From Isoetes taiwanensis (taxonomy: Eukaryota; Streptophyta; Lycopodiopsida; Isoetales; Isoetaceae), in NCBI GenBank assembly GCA_021234155.1, contig JAJEKV010000504.1, positions 102,278-166,277 of the forward strand: a stretch of DNA of 64,000 nucleotides. Reading direction: 5' to 3'. The notes under the pieces are model-generated. The model did not search any database. It was not told the DNA's origin and saw only the letters and a list, made by a program, of their open reading frames with translations. This document shows, one piece after another, positions 44,216-58,123 of the stretch. The stretch's first letter is position 1. Each line of letters begins with the position of its first letter. A program made the position numbers and the translations under genes.

Positions 44216-47200
44216 GCATGCCTTATCTTCTACGAGCCGTGTTCGAGCCTCTTTGGGAATGGATCGAAGAGGTTAGAACTTCCTACCGACATTGTTCGGT
44301 TTATCGAGGCGTCTTGAAGGTGACTTTCTTGCTTGGCCGGGTAAAGAGTTTCACAGAGAGGGTCCCGATTTGGGGTGAACGACCCTTATAAAGGTGTGTA
44401 CGGCGTGGTGGGAGTAAGATCTTTGGACGTTGGTAATGGCCCGTGGTGTATCTTTTTTTCAAGGCTCAATGCCTTAGCCTCAGCCTCTGAATGACTTGGG
44501 GTCTATGGCCTTAACCATTCGTTTAATTGATATGGGGCCAACCCTTCAATATAACCTCCACCGCCTCTTTTCATTCATACACGGCACATATAGCCTCTCA
44601 GCCTCGGCATGAATTCATCTGTGTAGGCCACGAGGCCGACATAGCCTTTGCTCCAACCGGTAGAAAGTTTGAATTGGCATTTGTCGCCGCGGAGGCGTGT
44701 AATGCGACTTAAAGGCTTTGGCAAATTTTTGAACTTGCACCTGTCAGTCGGATGCTTGGCTCGGCATAGCCCTTCCACCAAACGGGCACTCCCTGTAAAG
44801 GTTTGTGGTGGCAACCTTTTCTATATCCTTTTACGTCATACCATAGGATTTTCCAAACCTTCATCGCCCATCCGGGACTCTGCATTCAGCCCGCCTCTAG
44901 ATTTCCCATCGGCGGGCGGTTCCTATTTTCCATATAATTGGTTATGGCCGTATCAACCGTCTTTACGGTACTCCTTGTCCAGCTTTGCATGGTCACGGAT
45001 GATACGACGACTTCGAGGACACCGAAGTGGCTGATTGTGAGGAGGTGGTACTATCCCTAGAGGAACTCAGAACGGCGTTTGGAATGGTGCCTCCTTTGTG
45101 CGTGCACGAGGCTCGTTGAGGTGCGGTGTGGCTGCTTGTGGTGGTGGACTTGGCGGTAATCGGAGGTAACTCCGGTCCGTCTTCCTGTATATGCTTTAGG
45201 ACATAAGCAATTGCCTCTTCATCAACATAAGTTCCCTTTCGGTGTTAGTCGGCATTCGAGGGCGTCGGCAAAGTTCGTAATGCAGATCTATATTGAGCAT
45301 AAAAAGGTATAAGCAGAATTACAGTGACATCAAGTCTCACAAAGAAGATCATTTCGGATAGTATTTAGAGAGAATAAATAAAAGAGTACAATAGAAAAGA
45401 TCTTTATTATAAGTGAGAACAGTCGTTACATTAGAGATCATTACATTGGTAGTTACAAAACTTAAGTGGTATAATACAGAGATAGATATTATACATTGGA
45501 CAATTCTTAAATCACACATAAGCATAGAAGAAAAACTGAGGGGACGGGGCCTAGGACTGCACAAAAGGGTACAAGATAGAGTAGCGAACGCTCTCACGTA
45601 CAGCCCTGACTACCTTGTAGCGAGCCCAGGCCTGGATGATAACAGGTTGGTAGTCTAACGTGGGGCTAATGATAAGGAGGTTGAAGAGCCTTCTTAGCGC
45701 ATAGAAAAGCTTCCACAAGTGATCATTGGCGTCGGCAAAAGCTTCATGCCTTGTCATTTCCCAGTAATCCCATGTTCGACGAAGAGTTTGTTGTAAATCC
45801 TCAAAGGCCCGTTCTCGGAGAATGTTGACTATTTCCAAGCCTTTAGCTGAATCGTAGGGTTCTCCTTCATGTTCAGTTTCCCGTACTGCGTAATCCTCCT
45901 CCCACTCCGGGTACTCCCCGTACCGTTGGCCATAGTTCTAGTCAGGAGGTCCTTGATCATCCCGCCGTATGCCACTGGTGATTTCTTCCTCGATGTCTAC
46001 GAGCTCATCATCTGCAAGACGGCAAGAATGAATATGCAATATGGAACAATGCCCTATAGTTCAACTCTAAAGAAGAGAGATAAGCAGTGAAGGAAAAAGA
46101 CAAGTCAATGGTTTTCAACAGTACAAGTACACATAAGAAAATCGTATATAGATTATGTGATGGCCCATTAAAGGAAATACCAATCAAAATTACATAAAAC
46201 TGAATACAATTGTCTGAGAAAAACTAGAACTAAGAGGTCGACTCTTCAACATCTTGCGCTTGGTTATCAAACTCAGGCTCTGGTCGGTGCTGTAGAAGTA
46301 AGAGACTAGGGTTAATTGATGAGGCAGCTGATGAAGCTATCTCTGGAGGAACATTTGTAGCTAATGGCGCTGCCACCAGTAGACTCAAATTCATCCAAGA
46401 GCCGATATCGTGGTCAAACACTGCAATGGCTAGATCGATTTACGGGATGACCTCGCCGAGGTTAGTGGGCAACTTCTTATGGCGGCTTTAGTAGAAAGTG
46501 CCCTAAGTGCCCATCTGACGCCGCTTCGCCCGCTAGCGATTGCTTTTAGCAAGAAGAGGACTTGCACGCTTGCAAAAGCCGACAAGAAGAACCAGGGTAA
46601 TATGGCATTTCAACCCCCCAACGGCCCGGATGGGTTAAGGAAACCAACTCAGACTCGAAGTTCTGCGGCAGTTCCTCCTCATTAACAAATTCCTTCTCCT
46701 CCTGAGCGTACTGGCTTTCATCACATAAATCTTCAGTAGTTGGGTCATCTTCCATCTTGACTACGACATCGTTGATATTGGGAACATGTGGGGCCGTAGC
46801 GTGGAAAGCCGACTCAGGAATTGAGGAAGGAGCACTCTGGATCATTAACTGCCGTAGCGACAGTAGAGTGTTGACGGCTGATATGCCCATTGAATATCGC
46901 TCAGCAGCAAGTAATCTTGATCCCCAGCCTTTATAGTAGGAAGCGAACTTAAGCCGACAAGTGCTTGGCCATGGGGGATTCACACAGAAGACCCGTATAA
47001 ACCTAGTGAGTGTATGGAAGGGGGTTTTTTCTCGACGTTTTCGTATGTATACTAGGGGTTTAAATCCCCCTCTTACTAACATTCTAGTGTGTTTTTTCCA
47101 CGGAAGGGGTTTTTTCCAACACTTTTGCGTACGTATATAGGGGTGTTTCTTCTCACCTTAAGCACGCAGGTGGCATATGCTCATGTGATAAAGGTGAATC

Positions 47201-47300
47201 CCCCGTGTGCTTGGCCCTTACTACGAGGTAAAGGCTTTTCTGTGGCCAATTTCTTCCATCTTACAAAGTTGGCATAGCTTATCTGTTATTCCTCCTCAGG
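44216..47300. other. Mosaic non-coding region past the Gypsy remnant
   Basis: No recognised gene. 44216-45250 is G+C-richer and may be decayed Gag, but no Gag motif could be read. 45300-46450 is A+T-rich. The minus-strand frames 45551-45838 and 46546-47082 read like protein (REEAFEDLQQTLRRTWD-type text, and acidic QYAQEEKEFVNEEELPQ), but no family is recognised. Around 47015 and 47104, GAAGGGG(G)TTTTTTC followed by CGTA(T/C)GTATA..AGGGG occurs twice. Confidence 0.35.
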
Positions 47301-47309
47301 ATCTGGGGG

Positions 47310-48030
47310 AAGCACTACAAGGAACAGTCGACGTTCAATGACGTCCAGACGTTGAACAACGACGTCAAGTCGTCGAACAACGACGTCAACGTCGTTGAAC
47401 AACCTTTACGTCTTTGAACGTCCTCGCGACGTCGTTCATCGACGATGCCCAGGGCTGACGTGTCGCGACGGCCAACGTGGCATGGTCCTTTTTGCCAAGC
47501 CGGGCACACTGTAGACATCGCCGCCGACGGCGTCGTTTATCGGCGCCCCGCAGAAGCTCCACCATGCCCACCATGCCTGCGGGCACGGTCGCCGGACAAG
47601 CCGGGCACGCCGGCGTGTCCGACACGCCCGCTAGTCGCCGATAAGCGACGGCGTAGAGCTGGCGATGGTAAAGTGCCCGGGTATAGGCATAGTCTTTGCC
47701 GCACGCCAGCTGTAGACATGCCAGCCGTCAATTTCCGACGCCGATAAACGACGCCGTGCAAAAGTCGATGTTTACCATGCCCGCAAGGCACCCGTCGTGG
47801 ACAAGCCGGGCACGCCGGTAGGTTCGACCGATAAGCTTGTCGTCCGATGAACGACGACGATAGAGCCGACGCGGTCGCTACCGCCGCGGTGGCATGGTGT
47901 CATGTTGCCGGGCACGCTACGATTGACTAGACACGCCATCTAGACGTCATTCATCGACGCCGCATAGCGCCGGCGTGTTTACCATACCGCGTGGCACGCC
48001 GCATACGAAATTTTAACGCGTCCGCCTTTG
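47310..48030. repeat. CpG-rich block of CGACG/CGTCG motifs, block 1
   Basis: Dense short direct and inverted repeats: GACGTCAAGTCGTCGAACAA, CGACGTCAACGTCGTTGAAC, CGTCGTTCATCGACGATGCC, plus recurring CCGGGCACGCCGG and GATAAACGACG. CpG content is far above the surroundings. The frames on both strands are products of the repeated words (PCPPCLRARSPDKPG-like) and are not genes. Confidence 0.75.
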
Positions 48031-49800
48031 ACGTATCCTCTAACGTGGCATAACCAAAATTTAAACATAAAAACAAAGATCCGATCTATCTATCCTCAAG
48101 AAAAAGTAGGCCGATCCGATGGCGATAACCGAAGCAAGTGTCAATCCTTCGGATGTTGAAGGATTTGGTCTGCTTGCGGGGAGGTAGGCCGCCTAGTTCA
48201 AGGCACGTGCCATCGATTAAGTCAAAGACCGATAAAGGGAAAGAGATGCAAGGGAAAGCAGCTTTCGGATCATCAAAAATCGAAAAACTTTCCATCGATC
48301 AATCCAACCACCGCCAGAGCCCAAAAAAAGAGGTTAAAGATTGTTCGCGCAGGTGTCCGACGTGTCCTCGAATGATGACTCGAAGACTCCGCAGGATACA
48401 TTGGCTATGCATTTCGGGCATACCATCATAGGTTGACCAAGATGTTTTTGTAAGCCAATAAAAATATCAATAAAAATGTTCTTGTATACATTTGCTTTGA
48501 ATATATTTTAGATTTAATATATTACATACGTTATATAAAAGACAAAAATTTTTTTTTTTAAGTGTCAAAGATGACTTATGTTTAAACTGTTATATTCAAT
48601 GGTTGGCGAGCTCAATGGTTGTCTACATTATTTATTTATTTTTTCTTATACCACGCTTAGCAAAATAATGGGGCCTTAGTAAGTGCACTGAAAACGATTT
48701 CCTCACAAAAATATATACAAAATTTCTCTTAGGAAATGAAACAAAAATTCCAACGCATAATCGAGTTATCAAATCAAAGTTGCCCACTTGGGTGCACAAG
48801 CACGAAATGAAATGCGGGCCTCAAGGACTTTCTTATCTAACCAATCTACACTATCTTGAGAGCCAACTACATCCACCACGAAAATATCGGTGGAGTGTCT
48901 AGCATAATATCCTCTAGGTGAACTTTTGGCACGCATGGCTCAAGATCAAACGTGAATCCAAGCTCTCAAAAGATGACGCCATCATTTTCTATACTCCTTG
49001 CCAACCCCCCATCGTGAAAAACTACTTAATATCTTCGTCACATCGAGATTATTTTGTGGTCGAACTTGATAAGAATGCATTAGCCGCACCGCAAGGCTGA
49101 AACTCATTTGTGCACAAATTCCCATATTAGCCATTTCTTGTGAGTCAAAATGGTATAGCTTGATCTTGGGAATTCACATTGAATGGCTCAAAGTTATTAG
49201 TGCCTCCACCACCATCTGCAAGTGCCTTTTTGTTCACAGAGAATGCATTAGTTTGTTTTGAAAGGTAAGGTCATGGGTTAGTTTAACCGATCACATCGGC
49301 TTCGATAATGGCGGTGACATAGCGAGTAAACTTGTGCTTGTTTAACATATGTAAAACAACATACAATACAAATAACACAAATAAATAAATAAAAAAACTG
49401 ATTGTTTCCATTCATAAAAAAAGCTTATACATTACTTATGTCCATCCTGAGGACGTGACAGTTTGATGCAACCATTTGCATCATCTGCACCATTAACGTC
49501 GTTTTCTCTTTGTTTGGCTCGGTGAGCCATTCTACGAGTCGTTCCCCGCAGGGAACGCCATATGTTAGTGCAATCAGAAGCTCCTTTTCACTCATCTTTG
49601 CCACGATGGTGAAGGGAGGGTTCTCAGCGGGAGAAGGAGGGGGGTTGCTGGAGGTGTCTTCCCTTGGAGGAGGAGGAGGATTACTGCTAGAAGGAGCATA
49701 TCGCGCGAAGGTGGTGTTTAACTGCCGGACCATTATAGCAAGATAGGCAAGAACACTCAAAAGATAAGAATAACAGCAGCTACTGATGGATCCACTTATA
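48031..49800. other. Region between the two CpG-rich blocks
   Basis: A+T-rich sequence with short protein-like frames but no recognised gene. The plus-strand KDDAIIFYTPCQPPIVKNYL (48970-49030) and the minus-strand Pro-rich frame 49425-49760 (SNPPPPPREDTSSNPPPSPA, then KMSEKELLIALTYGVP) could be remnants of an element gene. If the two blocks are ends of one element, this is its interior. Confidence 0.35.
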
Positions 49801-49810
49801 ACGTGGATGT

Positions 49811-49840
49811 AGGGTTAGGGTTAGGGTTAGGGTTAGGGTT
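49811..49840. repeat. Interstitial (TTAGGG)5 array
   Basis: Thirty bases of perfect AGGGTT hexamer. Most plants use the heptamer TTTAGGG at telomeres, so the hexamer is unusual, although it occurs in some lineages and short arrays may arise by chance expansion. The neighbouring text is the CpG-rich block 2. Confidence 0.9.
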
Positions 49841-49879
49841 CGTATTTGGCACCAGCACCATGCCACGACATGCATGTTG

Positions 49880-50185
49880 GACACACACAAGCACGTGTCG
49901 CCGATTTAACGATGTTATGATCATTAAACGCCGTTGAACGACGCCTTGATCATCCGACGTGACATCCGAGGGGGCATCCGACGCCCCTACGGACGCGGCA
50001 TGCCTAGGTGTCAAGCCACACCGATTAGACGTCGCTCAACGACGCCTTAGCCGGTTGGCGAATGGCATATGAGGCGCATCCGACGCCCGCGGCGGCGCAT
50101 GGCATGCTCGGGTGTCCACGCCGGGCTGGCGTCGTTGGAACGACATTGTGCGACGCCGATAAACGACGTTAAATTTGGCGGAAGC
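49880..50185. repeat. CpG-rich block of CGACG motifs, block 2
   Basis: Contains CGCCGTTGAACGACGCCTTG, GACGTCGCTCAACGACGCCT, GGCATCCGACGCCCC and CCGATAAACGACGTTAAATT. It shares GATAAACGACG, GGCATGC(C/T) and CGTCG.T.(A)ACGACG words with block 1. Non-coding. Confidence 0.7.
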
Positions 50186-50713
50186 CGGCCGGGTTATTTT
50201 TCCATTCCATTGTTATTTTGTCTCATTGCTTCGGTTTTTTTAGCCCGTGGGTCTTCATAAGGTAAGATCTCGCTGGTTTGTTAATCTTTGTGGTTTTAGA
50301 GTTAAACACCTCCAAATGCTAATAGATTAGAAGATTGAATCTTGGAAAGTATGTTAAAACTTGAGGGATGCATGATCAAGGTAATGAAGCCTACTCCATC
50401 CCTAATGGAGAAGACTAGACGATCGGGTTTATGCACCTCGTAACGTAAGTTTCAATCTTCATAGGTTACAAAAAAGATTTGAAAGGTTCGTGAATAAGGT
50501 AATCGGTCTAATTCATTTCAAATGGAGAGGACTAGATGTATCGGGTTCAAAAGGCACCCTTCAATCAAATGTTTCTAAATATCATAAACGTTGTATCAAT
50601 CTAAATCCTAAGAAGAAACATTTGATAAAAATCTAAAAAACATGGATATTTATATTTATTATATTATTACATGGTTTTTATTAATATTTTTATTGTTTAC
50701 TAGTAAAAACAAC

Positions 50714-51600
50714 ATGGATTTAACGTCAAGGAATTTGAACGTAAGTGAGTGAGGAAAAGCTTTGAGAATGTTACATGGCGACTTGGCGCAAGAATGTTAC
50801 CCCAAAGAATTGCCACAAATAGTCCAATTAGACCCAAGTGGACCGAGTCTTCCTAGAGGCTTTGGTGGTGTGCATGAAATGAATGTCACCGATGTATGTA
50901 CAATAAACATGTTTCAATGATTAGTTAACTTTATATCTTGATGTTACTTTTTTTTTTTGCGCTTGTACTTGACAGATGCGGTTATATTGCAATTGTTCCA
51001 TGTGCAAAGGACAAATAAAACGGATGAGAAAGACTGCCCTCGACCATGTTGATAAATATGGTGAATGCCCGACAAATCCAAAGGTTTCTGACGCATTATG
51101 TGGGGTATTCCAAAGAGGTATAATACACGAATCTCATGAACTCGAATCAACTACTCTCATGTACTTGAATCGACGCCTTAACTTAGTTTGCTTGTATTTT
51201 GTTAGGAAGAAATTGAGAATGAAGTGAGCTCAAGCAATATATAGATTTTGGGGTTATGTTGTCATTGGAAGTAGATGATGTTGATACTATGAATGCCTCA
51301 TAGAAAACCCTACAAAAAGAAAGCCATCAACTTCCGCAAAGAGTATCCCATTACGTGATAGAACTCGTCGTGCAAATGGTCGCTGCCAAGATTGGAGGGA
51401 ATGACAATGTTCATCAAAATTGGAATGTACTAGATCATGTAGAAGAAAATAATCTTCTACCTTCACTAGTCCATTTGGTCCAGCCCTTTACGCACAAAGA
51501 TCGAAGAAATTCAATGCATGGCCTAGAGGCAAGCCAATTATTTATGGGGAGCAATTTACATATTGGGGTAGGCGTTACACATGATTAAAAAATCGGGTCC
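50714..51600 (+). pseudogene. Mobile-element-like gene remnants with C-x-C-x2-C motif
   Basis: The frame 50976-51227 starts MRLYCNCSMCKGQIKRMRKT, then ALDHVDKYGECP. The CxC-xx-C ... H...C arrangement resembles the short zinc-binding N-terminal domain that precedes transposases in some plant DNA elements (for example the transposase-associated domain of CACTA TNP2-type proteins). An upstream exon-like piece (50760-50890) and a downstream one (51355-51588, IELVVQMVAAKIGGNDNVHQ) have no recognised domain. Assignment to a superfamily is not secure. Confidence 0.35.
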
Positions 51601-51829
51601 CAATTGCTGGCACAGGATTATATATTATGACTTAATACAAAAGTCAAAGATGGTAATGATGTTCCTTTAATGCCATATGTAGGTCTGAATATAACTCGCA
51701 TTAACTTGGCATAAATTGAGTAAGCATCAAGGGGCATGCTCATCTATGGCCTAAATTCAAATGCATCTAACAATATCCAAGCCCGTTGATCACTAAAGCT
51801 TCACATATATTGATGGTCGCCCCGGTTGC

Positions 51830-52035
51830 ATGGAAACCTTGTCGCTTTTATTAATAGCTCTATCGAGAACTCGAAGCTACCAATTATGAATTTGTCGAGG
51901 CAAACAAAGACCAAGAAGAATTTTTAGGCGAAATTGACTTCGGAGATATATCATGGTTTATGCTATAAAACTTTGTGTATTGGTGATGAATTGTTCATTG
52001 AATATGAATACGGTAGACCAATACCGGAGGTCCTT
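51830..52035 (+). pseudogene. Short protein-like remnant
   Basis: In one frame from about 51862 the text reads YRELEATNYEFVEANKDQEE then FLGEIDFGDISWFML before a stop at 51965. Transposase C-terminal remnants often look like this, but I cannot name it. Confidence 0.22.
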
Positions 52036-52083
52036 TGATGATGTACTCAAATTACTATATATAATTTTCGCTTCGGAATGCAC

Positions 52084-52129
52084 CCTCCTCCTCCTCCTCC
52101 CTCCTCCTCCTCCTCCTCCTCCTCCTCCT
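52084..52129. repeat. (CTC)n microsatellite
   Basis: About 15 CTC triplets with one break (CTCCTCCCTCC at 52098-52108). The Pro-rich and Gly-rich frames over it are artefacts. It sits at the same position in the ~3 kb unit as the CTT tracts at 54836 and 58138. Confidence 0.95.
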
Positions 52130-55100
52130 TCGTACATGTTCTTGCCAAGACTACAGTCACAGTTATGCAAACAATTACATTAAAAGAACCTTGTTCAAGG
52201 CAAGATCACTTATCCCAATATCCACCCTGGTTTTTTAGGCCAGGCCACATCAGGCACTCTACAAACCTTAGCCCATATAATTTTCTATATTGAAAAATAT
52301 CCAAAAATAAAGATCTTGAGTAAAATAATTTATATCATCATTTCCATATTAGCATATCCAATTTGTACATAACGTTTTTGAATTTGAAAGTATAAGGTAA
52401 TCAATCTTACAAGTATAAACTTAAATCATAACTTAAATCTTACAACTATGAAGTTTTGAATTTGAAAGTATGAAGTGTAAAGTAAACTTTGAATCTTGAT
52501 GTAGCATATTCCATCCTCTTCCGCTAACGCCAACTCTAAAAAGAAAATGGAGACAATTAGAGGAGAGAACCCACTGCAGCCCAATCATGCAAACGTTAGT
52601 AAAGAATCCCTGCATCGATGTAAGGGGCCAAAAGGTACATTGGTCTCTCGGTTTATCACCGATCACCAATTGTATCCTTTGCCCCGAGAGGTGACATTTA
52701 ACAAGAAAAAGGAAACCGAATAAGAATATCCTTAGCATTATACATTTCTCAAATGATCTCAGCGGATAGTTATATCATTTAAATCCTTCAATCTTACTAA
52801 AATCAAGCATTACCATTAGACGAGAACCAATCTCTTGATCCCAGATCTAGCTGGTTATCTTGATAATTAGTTCTATTTAGATATTTTTACTTTTTCGCTT
52901 ATGAATCAAGAGTTCCATGCTCATATTATTTAAGCATAAAGCATCAATTCTTCATATATATATTCCATCTTATTCCAGATTTATTCCATCCCAATCGATC
53001 ATAAAATATTATTACATCATTTAAATCCCTTTATAGCTTCCCAGAATAAAGCTTTACACATCAAAGGCATAATCTATTCATGCTGCCTATCATTACTTAG
53101 AGAATAATATGTAACATGCATCATTTTTAAGTCAATAGATTCTCACTGATTATTTAAGGCAAATACAACATACTTTTTTAAGCCTACTTTTAAGCCTCCT
53201 GTAATAATGCTTTTACAAGAATTGTTAATATGCACAGCACAGATCCAAGTAGTATTTAAATAAGTAAGATTCTTATCCTTTCAACGCCAATGATTGTCTA
53301 GAACCCGATATCATGCTAGAAAGAGCAAACCAAAGAACATTAACCTGATTTTCGTGACTCCAAGTATTTGGCGCTTGCATTAGATCATTTCACATTGTAG
53401 CCTCCAAATATCCAAGATGCTTATTGTGATCTTTGGCTGCCAGCAGATCTTGAGAATCACAAAACGCCTTTGTATCTTTACCTTTGATGTTTGCACACAG
53501 CATCATAGTTGCAAAAGCATATACCTACCATGGAAGGCGCAGAGCCATATCCATCACGTATGAAGCAAGAGTACTTCAAGATTCATCCCGCTAGGGCTGC
53601 TTCAGGTGCATTATAAACGTTGTAGCATAGGGATGAATTCATCCCCAATCGATAAATAGTGAAGGCCCCAACACCCTTGAACCACCATTTAAGGCAAACT
53701 ACCTCTGCATTTCAGACTATATCTGCATTCTTTCTGCTATAAGCTGGAATAAAATGGGCAAAAACCTTATAGCATAGGTCAGAATCATCCTCATAAAGCA
53801 AAACAACCACCTCTTGTTGTTTGCTTTCGCTACTATTGCTTCATAAGCATCGAAAAATGACAACAGATTTGTAAGAAACTTTTAAAAGCCATATAAGGCA
53901 TATGAAGTCTGTATCACCGCCATAACCTAGCACTCCAAATTTGTAAGCAAAGAAATCTATTCCATAAAAGCATATTTGAACTCGAAAATGCCATTTAGGA
54001 CTAGAAAGAGCCATAGCAGGCTATTAAGTGCCGTACCTGGCATCCGCTCTGCTCAAAACCATGGATCCGATGCCCTGTAGTTTGACCGCCAAAGCCGTTT
54101 GGCGCCTTAGCCAAAATATAATACATATACTTTATTCAATAAATATGAGTTGTATGGTTCACGATTCTATGTTCCCCATGCAAAAAAAGTTTAAGCCAAA
54201 TAGTTACGGTTTTACAACAAATGCTATATCAAAGGCATGTACGTTCATAAAAAAATAATTGCAAAAAGTCTCTTTCTCCACCAATTTACCTAAGGTAGGA
54301 TGCCATTATCAATAAAAAGCTTTTTTGCCCTATTGCCAAAATGCCACCATTAAGATACCAACGTACAAGACTTGGTATTTTATGTACTTTGTAGGACCAT
54401 TTTGTCTCAATCATAGGCAAGGAAAAACATACCTTATAGTTTATAGTGGAGGCCCACATTCCATGAGCCCTTCCTGAATTAATATTAAGTTATAAAGAAG
54501 TTGCCATGCAAAGCACAATTGCATGTATCACCACATGTCAAGTCATGCTTTGCATGTTCACAATTCTTAATTTTCGTGCCACTTAACCTTTATGGTGCAA
54601 TGTTGTCCCTAAAGTATATAACATCAAAGCATCTTTATGCAAGGACATAGAGCCACCTCTTTAACAATGTAATATCAAATAATAATATTGAAGAAATGCT
54701 AAAATAGACTTTTTGTTATATGGGCAATAAATTCCTTACCAATTGTTCTTCAATGGTTTGAAAATTAAAAGAGACCCAATAGTATCTCAAATAAGAGCGA
54801 GTTCTTAAGTTTTGCAAATTCGAAGAGAATACTTCTTCTTCTTCTTCGAATATGTTCTTACAAAGACTACGGTCAGATAATGTTAAAAAACATTTAAAAG
54901 CCTCGTTCAGAGTAAGACATGTCTCCCAATATCTACCCTGGTGTTTTATATCCTGCATCGAAGAGATGCATCGAAGAGATGCAGTATCCACATAATCTAT
55001 TTCTGTACATCAGAAATGAGAGATAGAATATTGTTAGTCCCAAATAAAAGATCTCATATGAACTTCAATATCATAGATATTGAAATCATTCTCAAATCCA

Positions 55101-58100
55101 TCACCCCATCTATGTGAAGTTAGAAAGATGAACCCCAGAATCAACCAAATAAAGTGGAGCCGTGGTTAGTTAGAAGACTCTTAACTAATGGAAGTCACAT
55201 TTTCTTCTTATTCACATATTTACATCTAGACTTACACTATATATGCATATAAATACAAAAATATAGTTCCGCTCAAGATGTAAACGTTTTCCACATATCC
55301 ATCAAGGGTAAAACCCAAGCCACAAAGACAAGGTAACCTTTATTTGGTTGGAATTATGATCATATATAGCAAAATAGATGTATAAAGAATATTTCCACAA
55401 TAATTTCTCAATCTAGTCAATTTCAAAGATGTAACATCTCGATAGCAATCTTAAGAATGTATATCATTTTTCCATTTAATTTTCAAGTAGTAATCAAGAC
55501 AAAAATATAGAGTATAAAAGTATAGAGTATACTTAAGCATCTTGTATAAAACATATTTGTTCACATATCTTATTTGTGCTCTATCAAAATGCATCATCTT
55601 TCATCTCTTACGGATCCAAATTATTCCAATTCCACGTTAACGCCAACTCTAACAAAAAATGGAGACAATTAGAGGAGAGAACCCGCACCGCAGCCAATCA
55701 ATACACAATTAGCATGATAATGGTAATGTCAAAAGGGCCAAAGGTACATTGGGTCTCACCTTATCACGATCACCAATTGTATCCTTTGCCCCGAGGTGGA
55801 CATTTAACAAGAAAAGGAAACTGGAATATTAACGTTTTTAGCATTATAAACTTCCCATTTGATCTCAATTTTGTAACCATTAGACGAGAACTAATTTCTT
55901 AGTCCCAAATCTAGTTGGTCATTATGATCTCAAAAATATGATTTTAGCCTTGATCAACATAGTATAGTCAGTTTCATAGCATATCATAAATTATTTAACA
56001 TTTTAACTTCCCATGCCCAACTCAACATTTTATATAAGCATTTCCAACATATTAAGATTTTTTCATGCATTATAATCACTTCTAGAATGTATCACAATCG
56101 AACATAAGATTTAGAATATAAATTTTGAATATAATACTTTAAGCATGTCATCTTGATAGCATTTGAATAACAAGGTAGTTAACCATAGGGCTCATCCATG
56201 AGCTGAAACATCGATCTTGATCTTAAGGCTTGCATGATAAACAAACATTCTTTTCAATTTAATAGGAACTAAGCTTAAATTTACCATGGTCGGAACTTAG
56301 CATTCAGGCCAAAGCACCTATATTACTATAGGCTAACCTCAATAGATGCACTCCACAATCATATTTTTCTTCCCATATGAGCGCCCACCCTACATCGTAA
56401 AGAGGCCGTGCCATCAAATGTCTAAGGCCAAAAGCCAACATCCGCTTGTCACAGCTAAGGGAATCATTTTCAAATTGATGGTTGCAAAAAACCATTTCAA
56501 AGATAGAGCCATTTGTATTAGATATCTCTATTTGTATTAGACATTTTGTCCAAGGATCAAAGGCGATAGGAACATGAAGATTAAAAGATATCTATTACCA
56601 AGAATATCAAGAAACAAAGCGATCCTTTGAGTTAAAAATCGAATTGTTTCACCGATGCCACATAAGTCGCTTTTTAAGTGCAGTCAGCACTAATAGCCTC
56701 AAATGCATTTGAAAAATTTTCTGCTAGATACAATAGAGCAAGAACAAAACATACCTTGTTGATATTTTGCAAAGTCCGTGGATTTTGCAAAGTCCATGAG
56801 CTCCGAGCAAGTTTGAAGCTTCCGAACACAAAGCTTTAGATTTTCTTGACCATTTTAAATCAACTTTCAGGCCTTAGATATCTCGCCATAGTCAAGAACG
56901 TCAAAGCAATAATTCCATCTAGCATAACGACCACCTCTTCAATTTCATGTTTTTCAAAAACATGAAAATCTAAAAGCATCTTTGTGGCTATGGGCCAAGC
57001 TCCTCCTCATTGGATACAGACCGCATAAATCCTCAAACTACCCCTGTATTTTTGGACTAGCGGAAGCCGGAATAGTCGTTTTGGCGCCAAGGCCTTTGCC
57101 AGATTGGACCAAATCTGTATTTAGGGCAACTACTATGGAAAGGGCGTTTATCTGGTGGCTTCCTTCACAGAAGTCTTATACCATAAAATCTATTCTCCAA
57201 TAAAAATATCTCCAATAAGCTCATTCCTATGCCATTTTTGGCACCCAAGTCTAACATCTATTCTCCAATAAAAATATCTCCAAAAGCATTATTCGTATGC
57301 CATTTTTGGCACTTCTTTGTTGTTATATATTTGAATGATTTCCTATAAAGCTTCCAACATAAATCGACTTTTTGCCATTAAGGCTCATGCTTGTTTTTTG
57401 AATAGAAAATCACAAACAGATGCCATGACATGAATACCTTGTCCATGTATAACAGGAAACTAAGAGTCTACTTTTATCTCATTATAAACCATTTTGTAGT
57501 GTAAAAATCTTGTCATTTTTATGCAAAGGCAGTGCAATGCAAAAGATCTAAGGTTTTTGATAGAATGCTCTTTTTGCATGCTCGACTTTCCCAAAATGTA
57601 GAAAATAAAGGGTTAGATATGACCTATACTCAAAAGTATCTTGCATAATGAATATTCAAAATGCTAAAGGTATTTTGTCAATAGTCGCCCAATATTAAAA
57701 GTAGTATGCAATTTTATATTTCTCTAATATTTGAATGTCCCATTCAAACATTAATATATTCCCATGTCAAGTTTTTTATTTTGAGCACAAATAGACAAAT
57801 TACAACATTGGTCCATACCAAGAGAATTCTCAAGTTTGCATTATGCCAAAATCTCTTCTTCTACTTAAGACAAATTGCCTCTAGCCAACTTGCAGCTTAG
57901 GCACATGCCCAAATTGCCCTAGGCATAATAGCTAAAATTTCCCCGGATAATAGCTCTGTTTTATGTTCATTGGTATTTTTCTTCCATATATGCATGTTAA
58001 GCCATATGTCCCAACAAAATCTTGGAGGATGCCTATATGTATCCTTATTTGTATATTTCACTTGCATTTGAAGACTATATTTGTCTTGCATTCTATCATA

Positions 58101-58123
58101 AAGAAGAAGATCGAAAGAATATT

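Noticed and set aside
47386..47791. Pro/Arg-rich frames on both strands
   Set aside because: They come from the CpG-rich repeated words; both strands give equally good frames, which indicates no real coding.
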